Positions 1 to 5,778 of a stretch of 13,864 nucleotides of DNA are shown piece by piece. Below the pieces are notes generated by a model. That model made no database searches, was not told where the DNA came from, and was given only the letters and a program-made list of their open reading frames with translations. The stretch lies in the NCBI GenBank assembly GCA_019118725.1, contig DWYO01000186.1, forward strand, positions 1 to 13,864, given 5' to 3'. Each line of letters opens with the position of its first letter. Positions within the stretch are counted from its first letter, which is position 1. The DNA comes from Candidatus Parabacteroides intestinavium. GTDB taxonomy: Bacteria > Bacteroidota > Bacteroidia > Bacteroidales > Tannerellaceae. The position numbers were made by a program, and so were the translations under genes.

Positions 1-36
1 TTCATGGTATTAGATTTAAGGTTAGCAATGAAGATT

Positions 37-65
37 GGTTGTCGTGAGACAACCTTTTCTTTTTT
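37..65 (+). terminator. Rho-independent terminator of a gene upstream of the window
   Basis: A perfect 7-bp stem GGTTGTC/GACAACC (37-43 with 48-54) closes a GTGA loop and is followed by a T-rich run at 55-65. The T tract lies on the plus-strand side, so this most likely ends a plus-strand gene that begins before the window and converges on the M23 peptidase gene. Two plus-strand reading frames are open from base 1 (stops at 45-47 and 67-69). Too little is present to say which, if either, is the tail of that gene. Confidence 0.75.
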
Positions 66-72
66 ATAGCGA

Positions 73-894
73 TTACTTCTCTTGATTCTTTTCATTCAGC
101 AAATATAAAGGCAGTGCACGTACCGGTTTTACGGTGATGCGGTTCCCGTGATTCCGACAGATCAGGCATTCCCGTTTCAGCTCCTGTTTCTTAAAATTGA
201 ATACATAATTCGGATTAAAATGCACGCCATTGATACGTACTTCGAAATGCAGATGGGCCGTTGTGGCGCGTCCCGTCCGTCCGGTCAAGGCAATAGGAGC
301 TCCGGCTTTTACGACATCCCCGGGCTTTACCAGATTCTTGGAGTTATGGCTATATACGGTTTCCAATCCGTTATAATGACGGATTACCACCACATTCCCG
401 TATGCGGCATAGGGTTTTGCCATGCGCACTACGCCATCGAAAGCTGCTACAATCGTGTCGTTCGGACACGTCTTCAAATCATATCCGGAATGGTGTTTGC
501 GGCGTCCGCCATAAGGAGAGATAACTTTGGCATTAGGCAGGGGAAAAGCATAATCACCTTCTTGAATCTGCGTTAAGTCTATAATTTCCGTTTGGCTCTC
601 TTTGAATCTTTCAGCATCTTTTACACCGACATGATTCATTTCACGTGCGGAGAAGTCTGTAGTTATCTGTTTTTTTGGCGAATCCAATTCTTTGAGTGTC
701 CCGGCGAAAGGATATTCGGCCAACTTAGCCAGAGGTAAAAGAACATTGGTGGTCGGATAAGATGCGATAGTAGCTTCCGGTATTACTACATTTTTCTTGT
801 TCTTCTTCGGAGATGCTGCTTCGGAGGAGTGAAATCCTGCAAACAGGAAGAGTGCCAACAAACTTGCTATGCTTTTACTTAAACGGAAATTCAT
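73..894 (-). CDS. Secreted M23 (LytM-type) metallopeptidase
   Basis: Probable periplasmic zinc endopeptidase acting on peptidoglycan cross-links. The 273-residue protein begins with a Sec-type signal peptide: Arg/Lys near the N-terminus, a hydrophobic core at about residues 9-20 and a likely cleavage near SEA-A at about 26. The M23 domain covers about 117-232. Zinc-ligand motifs are present as H135-x3-D139 (HSGYD) and H214-L-H216 (HLHFEVR), with a further histidine at H183 (YSH). All residues expected of an active M23 enzyme are therefore visible. The roughly 90 residues between leader and domain have no motif I recognise. A 40-residue tail carries a CxxC (C243, C246) that could form a disulfide. 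An upstream GTG extends the frame by seven codons, but ATG 894 is preferred because it places the leader normally and lies about 20 bases after a promoter-like motif. Whether it processes the cell wall generally or at division cannot be told from sequence. Confidence 0.9.
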   Translation of the reverse strand: MNFRLSKSIASLLALFLFAGFHSSEAASPKKNKKNVVIPEATIASYPTTNVLLPLAKLAEYPFAGTLKELDSPKKQITTDFSAREMNHVGVKDAERFKESQTEIIDLTQIQEGDYAFPLPNAKVISPYGGRRKHHSGYDLKTCPNDTIVAAFDGVVRMAKPYAAYGNVVVIRHYNGLETVYSHNSKNLVKPGDVVKAGAPIALTGRTGRATTAHLHFEVRINGVHFNPNYVFNFKKQELKRECLICRNHGNRITVKPVRALPLYLLNEKNQEK

Positions 895-914
895 GCGATT
901 CTTGCTTTTTCGCA

Positions 915-922
915 CAAAATTA
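915..922 (-). promoter_or_regulatory. Bacteroidota -7 promoter element for the M23 peptidase
   Basis: Read on the minus strand this is TAATTTTG, a full match to the Bacteroidota -7 consensus TAnnTTTG. Transcription would begin near 909, leaving about 15 bases before ATG 894. I see no convincing -33 TTTG at the usual spacing, so the call rests on one box and its position. Confidence 0.55.
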
Positions 923-947
923 GGGGAAAAACAGGGAAGCTCCTATT

Positions 948-975
948 TAAAAAGAACTAAAAGCCCGGCTTTTAG
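948..975 (-). terminator. Second, compact intrinsic terminator (minus strand)
   Basis: A perfect 8-bp inverted repeat CTAAAAGC/GCTTTTAG with a 3-base loop (957-975) is followed on the minus strand by TTCTTTTT. It lies between the strong terminator of the redox cluster and the promoter of the M23 gene. It may be a backup terminator that insulates the peptidase gene, or the 3' end of a short unannotated RNA. Confidence 0.6.
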
Positions 976-1018
976 CGTTAATCGGCCTGTGGGAGTCCGG
1001 TTTCAGGGATGTATGTGT

Positions 1019-1071
1019 AAAAAATATCAGAAATAAAGAGCGTCTAAAGTGCAGTGCTCTTCATTCCTGAT
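1019..1071 (-). terminator. Strong intrinsic terminator of the hydrogenase/polyferredoxin/reductase cluster
   Basis: On the minus strand, ATCAGGAATGAAGAGC (1071-1056) pairs over its full 16 bases with GCTCTTTATTTCTGAT (1041-1026), using two G-U wobbles. The loop is 14 bases and ATTTTTT follows. On the plus strand the same two positions would be A-C mismatches, so the RNA structure favours minus-strand function. It lies ten bases past the stop codon of the aldo/keto reductase gene. Confidence 0.85.
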
Positions 1072-1080
1072 TTTTTTTCT

Positions 1081-2478
1081 TTATATGGTTTCTTGTTTCA
1101 GTTTTTCGATATAATCGTCAATGCGATGCAATTCTTTAGGAATATCAATGCCTTGCGGACAATGCGGGCTGCATTGGTTGCATCCCGTGCAATGGTTAGC
1201 TTGGCGGAGCTTGGGTACGCTTCGGTCATAACCAACCAGATAGATGCGTCGTGCTTTTTTGTAATTGTCATCTTCTCGGCTAGAAATGATATTCCCTTCG
1301 TTCAGGCATTTGTTGTAATGCAGCAGGATAGCCGGAATATCTATGCCATAAGGGCAAGGCATACAATACTTGCAGTCGTTGCATGGGATTGTTTCGTATT
1401 GCATCATCATGGTAGCGGTCTCTTGCAGGAACTCCAGTTCCTCTTCCGTCAACGGCTTTAATGGGGAATAGGTTCGCAGATTGTCTTGCAAGTGCTCCAT
1501 ACGGGTCATGCCGCTCAACACGGTCAATACATCCGGATAGGTTCCGGCAAAACGGAATGCCCAGGAGGCAACACTGCGTTCTGGTTCGCGTTGCTTCAGA
1601 TGCGCTACGATATTATCCGGCACATTCGAAAGGCGTCCTCCCAAAAGCGGTTCCATGATAATGACCGGAATATGCCGTTTGGCCAGTTCATTATACAGGT
1701 ATTCCGCATCGGTATTGCGAGGATTGATCTGTTTCGCGTAACGCCAGTCCAGATAATTCATCTGAATCTGTACGAAATCCCATTTGTACTCGTCATGCTT
1801 CGAAAGCAGGTAGTCGAAAATCTTCACATCACCATGGTAGGAAAATCCTAAATTCCGGATTCGTCCAGCCTCCCGTTCTTCCAGAAGGAAATCCAGAATA
1901 CCGTTGTCTACATACCGTTTCCGGTATTCGGCCATTGAGTCTTTTCCCCCTCCTACGCTATGAAGCAGCATATAGTCGATGTAATCTACCTGAAGTTCTT
2001 TCATAGAGTTGTTATACATCTCGATAGAACCTTCGCGTGACCAGGTCGAAGGGGCGAAGTTGGAGAGTTTGGTCGCTACGAAATAGGATTCACGCGGATG
2101 CCGGCTGAGGGCGATTCCGGTAGAACGCTCCGAGAATCCCCGGCAATAGGCTGGCGATGTGTCAAAATAATTCACGCCATGCTCAAGGGCATAATCCACC
2201 ATCCGGTTGACCATTTCCTGGTCGATCTCTTCGTTTCCTTCGCGCGCACTTCGGCCGCCTACCGAAGGGAGGCGCATCATGCCGAAACCGAGTATTGAGA
2301 TCTTATCACCTGTCTTGGGATTGGTACGATAGGTCATCTGACCGGTCGGAACCTCCTGCATGGAGGTATCGGTTGGCTTATCCGAACAAGCCGCCAGACC
2401 GGTTGAGGCTACACCGGCCGCCCCCATCATCTTGAAAAATTCGCGGCGGTTGATCTCTTTTTTATTTTTACATTCCAT
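1081..2478 (-). CDS. Aldo/keto reductase fused to C-terminal ferredoxin motifs, with Tat-lipoprotein leader
   Basis: NAD(P)H- or ferredoxin-linked oxidoreductase of unknown substrate, 465 residues. The leader has a twin-arginine motif NRREFFK (R11, R12), a hydrophobic stretch and a lipobox LAAC ending at C31, so export by Tat and anchoring as a lipoprotein are predicted. The aldo/keto reductase barrel follows at about 55-340. The family's catalytic tetrad is visible as D106 and Y111 (FDTSPAY), K137 (ATKLS) and H173 (LLHS). The C-terminal part carries a C366/C369/C372/C375 cluster motif and a classic C430-x2-C433-x2-C436-x3-C440 ferredoxin motif, probably two [4Fe-4S] clusters. ATG 2478 is the start, 22 bases after the stop of the polyferredoxin gene, so the two are very likely co-transcribed. 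Similar AKR-ferredoxin fusions are usually annotated only as Fe-S aldo/keto reductases. The predicted periplasmic location is unusual for an enzyme family that uses soluble nicotinamide cofactors. Confidence 0.9.
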   Translation of the reverse strand: MECKNKKEINRREFFKMMGAAGVASTGLAACSDKPTDTSMQEVPTGQMTYRTNPKTGDKISILGFGMMRLPSVGGRSAREGNEEIDQEMVNRMVDYALEHGVNYFDTSPAYCRGFSERSTGIALSRHPRESYFVATKLSNFAPSTWSREGSIEMYNNSMKELQVDYIDYMLLHSVGGGKDSMAEYRKRYVDNGILDFLLEEREAGRIRNLGFSYHGDVKIFDYLLSKHDEYKWDFVQIQMNYLDWRYAKQINPRNTDAEYLYNELAKRHIPVIIMEPLLGGRLSNVPDNIVAHLKQREPERSVASWAFRFAGTYPDVLTVLSGMTRMEHLQDNLRTYSPLKPLTEEELEFLQETATMMMQYETIPCNDCKYCMPCPYGIDIPAILLHYNKCLNEGNIISSREDDNYKKARRIYLVGYDRSVPKLRQANHCTGCNQCSPHCPQGIDIPKELHRIDDYIEKLKQETI

Positions 2479-2500
2479 TGTACTATTTCCTTTCCTTAGA

Positions 2501-4000
2501 TTACATCATACTATGATTCTCGTGTCCTTCCACATAGAGCGCACTGAACGGGCGTCCTGGGCACAGGTTTTCGCACGCGCCGCATCCGATACACTTCTCT
2601 TCGTTGACTACCGGAATTTTAATTGATTCCGGATCATTCGGATCGGAAGGTACCATTTGTATAGCCGCCGAAGGGCAATGGCGGGCACAATTATTACAAG
2701 GCTGCCCGTCGCGCAATGGGATACAATTCTCTTTTATCCAAACCGCATGGCCGATCCGTATGGAGGATTTATCTGCGATTGTAATAGGGTGAATCGCACC
2801 TGCCGGGCAGACCTCCGCGCATTTTACGCATTCCGGACGGCAATAACCTCGTTCGTAAGACATCTCCGGTTGCATGAATGAGCCTAATTGCGTAGAGGGA
2901 CGCAATACTTCGTTCGGACATACCGATACACAAAGTTGGCAAGCTGTGCAATGCTGGGTGAAGTTACGTAAGCTGATAGCTCCAGCCGGGACTATCGGGG
3001 TGGCCCGTTTCGGAATCTTCTTGTCGACAATAACCGCCAAACCTCCATCAACCTTCTTCTCTTGCGCATTCAGTGTAGCTGTAGTGAGGGCCAATGTAGC
3101 CGCAGAGAGGAATCCCCGGCGTGAATTGTCCGGCTTCGTAGGTGCCGGTTCCGAAATCGGTGCCGGTTCCGCTTTCCGGTAGGCGAACTGGTAATGGATA
3201 GCGTCATGCTTGCACGTATCCAAGCAATCCATACAGGTAACGCACCGGCTGTAATCAATGGTGTGTTCCTTGAAATTGATGCAAGCGGCTTTGCATTTAC
3301 GGGAACAGAGCGAACAACCGGTACACTTCGAAGTATCGATTACCGGGCGGAACAGGGCGAATTTTGAAACGAATCCCAATACGGTACCTACCGGGCAAAT
3401 CGTATTGCAATAGGTCCTGCCATTTTTCCAGGCCAATACAAAAAGGATAACCGCCGTAATGAGGGCTATCAGGAAGGTGGATAAGCTCTTCATCCAGACA
3501 TCAACGGAATAGAAAGCATAGCTATCCACACGTTCCGCCAAATAGGCCAGTCCATTGTTTCCCCATTGATAAAGCGGGGCGAAAAGATTCGAGACGATGC
3601 GCCCATAAGAACTATACGGAGCGATTAATGCCGCAATGGCGTTTACCCCAGCTACCAACAAAATCACAAACAAAACCAGTACGCCATACCTCAGCCAGGA
3701 GATAGCCGGAGAGTAGGAGAAACGGTACTGCTTTTTCTTTCGTTTACCACTGATCCAGGAAATGACATCTTGAAAAATGCCTAACGGACAAATGACCGAA
3801 CAGTAAACTCTTCCGAACAAGAGGGTTAGTAGTAACAAGCCGATTACGACTCCTACGTGCAAGGCTAATAAGGCCGGAAGAAATTGAATCTTGGCAAGCC
3901 ATCCGAACCACGCATGAATCGTTCCTGTAAAGTCAAGGAACAATAATGTGACGAGCAGGAAGCAAACCACGGCCAGCGTCAATCTGATTTTACGTAACAT
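2501..4000 (-). CDS. Membrane polyferredoxin (NapH/YccM-like) fused to a NapG-like ferredoxin part
   Basis: Predicted inner-membrane electron carrier of 499 residues. Four hydrophobic segments lie at about 7-24, 45-62, 103-127 and 174-191. Two CxxxCP motifs typical of NapH/YccM-type proteins occur at C67/C71 (YCSVICP) and C198/C202 (YCNTICP). Two ferredoxin motifs follow at C226-C236 and C253-C263. A perfect twin-arginine motif SRRGFL (R294, R295) with a short hydrophobic run lies at 293-310. Four further [4Fe-4S] motifs follow: C351-C361, C387-C398, C426/C435-C442 and C470-C480. The arrangement resembles a NapH protein fused to a Tat-exported NapG-like ferredoxin, which suggests clusters on both faces of the membrane. 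That topology is inferred. The gene lies between the hydrogenase and reductase genes on the same strand. No quinone site or catalytic subunit is evident, so its donors and acceptors are inferred from neighbours only. Confidence 0.9.
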   Translation of the reverse strand: MLRKIRLTLAVVCFLLVTLLFLDFTGTIHAWFGWLAKIQFLPALLALHVGVVIGLLLLTLLFGRVYCSVICPLGIFQDVISWISGKRKKKQYRFSYSPAISWLRYGVLVLFVILLVAGVNAIAALIAPYSSYGRIVSNLFAPLYQWGNNGLAYLAERVDSYAFYSVDVWMKSLSTFLIALITAVILFVLAWKNGRTYCNTICPVGTVLGFVSKFALFRPVIDTSKCTGCSLCSRKCKAACINFKEHTIDYSRCVTCMDCLDTCKHDAIHYQFAYRKAEPAPISEPAPTKPDNSRRGFLSAATLALTTATLNAQEKKVDGGLAVIVDKKIPKRATPIVPAGAISLRNFTQHCTACQLCVSVCPNEVLRPSTQLGSFMQPEMSYERGYCRPECVKCAEVCPAGAIHPITIADKSSIRIGHAVWIKENCIPLRDGQPCNNCARHCPSAAIQMVPSDPNDPESIKIPVVNEEKCIGCGACENLCPGRPFSALYVEGHENHSMM

Positions 4001-4020
4001 AGTATATAATTTTTTATTCG

Positions 4021-4028
4021 CAAAAATA
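4021..4028 (-). promoter_or_regulatory. Bacteroidota -7 promoter element upstream of the polyferredoxin gene
   Basis: The minus strand reads TATTTTTG, matching TAnnTTTG. It is followed by CG and about 20 A/T-rich bases before ATG 4000. It would let the polyferredoxin and reductase genes be transcribed apart from the hydrogenase gene, whose stop lies 57 bases upstream of it. No terminator is visible in the 84-base gap, so read-through from the hydrogenase gene is also likely. No good -33 box was found. Confidence 0.5.
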
Positions 4029-4084
4029 TTCCCAAGCTGAATAACGTCACATAACCAAATTACAGATATTCTTACCTATTTTAC

Positions 4085-5548
4085 CTATTTTGCTCCTTTT
4101 GCCAACGATGAGGCTATTTTTGTCAGCTCTTTCATCATCTGCTTTTGACCGGCCGACTTGTCTCCATAGACACAAGGCCCTGTCACGCATCCCCCTTCGC
4201 AAGCCATGACTTCGACAAATTGTCCCGGTACTTTACCGGTCTTGGCATAGGCACGGAGCAGAGCTACATTCTTCTTGTTCAGGTTGGCTATCTGGATGGC
4301 GTTTACCTCTTGCTTGTCTAAGCAGACTTTTACGGCATTCACCACACCGCCGGCTTGGGCAAATCCATGTGCTTCCCGTGAGGAATTGAAGACAACGGAG
4401 TAGGGCCGGGTGGTTTCCAGGTTGATGTCCATTCCGGTAAAGATTGAGGCTACCTCCTCAAAAGTCAGCGTGTAGTCCACGCAAGGATCCATTTTCACCT
4501 CTTTCCGCTTTGCTACGCAAGGCCCGACAAAGACAATCTTCGCGTTCGGATATTTCTCTTTGGCGATACGGGCCGCATAATACATCGGCGAACCGGTCGA
4601 CGAGACATATTTCTTCATATCCGGGATATGCTTTTCTACCAGTTGGATGTAGGAAGGACAACAACTGGTCGTCATGAATGGCTGCCCCTCATGAAGCTTC
4701 TCTATCAATTCGGCTGCTTCCCGTCGCGTGGTTTCCATCGCTCCCTGAGCTACCTCTATCACATCGGTAAATCCTACCTCTTTCAATCCTCCGTACACTT
4801 GTTCGATGGAAACGCCGAACTGGGCGCGGATTGAAGGCGCTACTATTGCGATCACCTCTTCGCCCTTCCGGATGCATTGCAAGATGTCGAACACCTGGGA
4901 TATTTCAAATATAGCTCCAAACGGACAGGCGTTCACGCATTTTCCGCAATAAATACATTTGGATTCGTCTATGTGTTCCACGCCATACTCGTCCTTGTTG
5001 ATGGCTTTGACCGGACAAACCTCCTCACACGGAATCGGGATATAGACAATGGCGTGATAAGGACAACTCTGGTGGCACTTCCCGCAACTGATGCAGGTGT
5101 CATGATCAATCTCCGCCTGTCCGTTCTTTTTGAAGCGGATAGCGTCTTTCGGACAATTCATATAGCAGCTTCGGGCTACACATCCTCGGCAAAGATTGGT
5201 GATTTCATAATTGACCGACACGCACGAAGAGCAGGCTTCATCGATGACACACATCAGATTCTCTTTGTCGTTCTCCGAGCGGAATAATGCCCGTTTGGCA
5301 TATTCGGAGAGCGGGGTAAGCTCATCAACTTCATCGCTCATGTCGAAGCCCAATAAAGGCAAGGTCTTATACTTCCATACAGCCCGTTCTTTATGGATGC
5401 AGCAACGCCCTTTCGGTTTTGACCGACGCGGACTTAAGGTTATCGGCAAACGGTCTATCTCCTCCAGTAAACGGTTTTCCTTCCAAAGTTTCACTAAATT
5501 TGCCAGCAATCCGTGGCGCACAATCATAACATTGTTGGTAAAAGCCAT
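4085..5548 (-). CDS. [FeFe] hydrogenase, group B1/B3-like
   Basis: Probable cytoplasmic ferredoxin-linked hydrogenase of 487 residues that releases or oxidises H2 during fermentation. The H-cluster motifs are all present: L1 TTSCCPSY (C296, C297), L2 GPCVAKRKE (C344, K347, E350) and L3 EVMACEGGC (C450, C454). L2 has Gly where the well-studied group A enzymes have Met. This variant, the SY after TSCCP and the N-terminal RCC motif (C49, C50) fit the group B family, whose role is less settled. Ferredoxin-type cysteines lie at C120-C132, C152-C162 and C198-C208, with extra cysteines C100, C106, C109, C174 and C178. There is no signal peptide. ATG 5548 fits an upstream promoter motif. The H-cluster maturation genes hydE, hydF and hydG are not in this window and would have to be elsewhere. 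The gene precedes the polyferredoxin and reductase genes, so it may exchange electrons with them. Assignment to the hydrogenase superfamily is very secure. Assignment to group B is strong but comes from motifs only. Confidence 0.92.
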   Translation of the reverse strand: MAFTNNVMIVRHGLLANLVKLWKENRLLEEIDRLPITLSPRRSKPKGRCCIHKERAVWKYKTLPLLGFDMSDEVDELTPLSEYAKRALFRSENDKENLMCVIDEACSSCVSVNYEITNLCRGCVARSCYMNCPKDAIRFKKNGQAEIDHDTCISCGKCHQSCPYHAIVYIPIPCEEVCPVKAINKDEYGVEHIDESKCIYCGKCVNACPFGAIFEISQVFDILQCIRKGEEVIAIVAPSIRAQFGVSIEQVYGGLKEVGFTDVIEVAQGAMETTRREAAELIEKLHEGQPFMTTSCCPSYIQLVEKHIPDMKKYVSSTGSPMYYAARIAKEKYPNAKIVFVGPCVAKRKEVKMDPCVDYTLTFEEVASIFTGMDINLETTRPYSVVFNSSREAHGFAQAGGVVNAVKVCLDKQEVNAIQIANLNKKNVALLRAYAKTGKVPGQFVEVMACEGGCVTGPCVYGDKSAGQKQMMKELTKIASSLAKGAK

Positions 5549-5593
5549 GTGTACTTAATTATTAGTTGTTCGCTAATTCTGTAATTGTCCCTG

Positions 5594-5601
5594 CAAAGGT
5601 A
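5594..5601 (-). promoter_or_regulatory. Bacteroidota -7 promoter element of the hydrogenase gene
   Basis: The minus strand reads TACCTTTG followed by C, an exact TAnnTTTG match. Transcription would start near 5588 and give a leader of about 40 bases before ATG 5548. The leader has no Shine-Dalgarno sequence, as is usual in this phylum. This is the likely main promoter of the three-gene redox cluster. A -33 box is not clear. Confidence 0.6.
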
Positions 5602-5645
5602 CGATTTTATTACCTTACTTTTGCATTTGTGTTTCATTCTTTTAT

Positions 5646-5735
5646 GGGGAAGGGAGGAAAAAAGCACCCACCCTTTTCCGGAAAGGGGTGCATCCGTTGC
5701 CGGGAAAGGAGGTATGCTTTTCCCGGAAACGATGT
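5646..5735. repeat. Paired palindromic, repeat-like intergenic patch
   Basis: Two neighbouring hairpins lie here. One has GCACCC/GGGTGC arms (5664-5691) and the other CCGGGAAA/TTTCCCGG arms (5700-5726). They look like diverged copies of one unit: each has a G-rich GGGAAGGGAGG- or GGGAAAGGAGG-type start, then CTTTTCC(C)GGAAA, then a GTGCATCCGTT- or ATGTACGTT-type end. This resembles a short dispersed palindromic element of the REP kind. Whether other copies exist in the genome cannot be seen from this window. Confidence 0.45.
5658..5691 (-). terminator. Intrinsic terminator of the fucosidase gene
   Basis: On the minus strand GCACCC (5691-5686) pairs with GGGTGC (5669-5664). Inner CTTT/AAAG-type pairing extends the stem imperfectly, and TTTTTT follows at 5663-5658. 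It lies about 90 bases beyond the fucosidase stop and before the hydrogenase promoter, so it separates the two same-strand genes. Confidence 0.65.
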
Positions 5736-5778
5736 ACGTTTTTTAATTTGAGTTTGCGCGAAATGATTGAAAAGGATT

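Noticed and set aside
148..576. Plus-strand open frame opposite the M23 gene
   Set aside because: Mirror frame of a gene with intact zinc motifs.
5642..5751. Small plus-strand ORF in the gap between the hydrogenase and fucosidase genes
   Set aside because: Its codons consist almost wholly of the two palindromic units, and the basic, repeat-derived product looks non-coding. A TACTTTTG motif at 5616-5623 is a possible promoter box, but nothing credible follows it.
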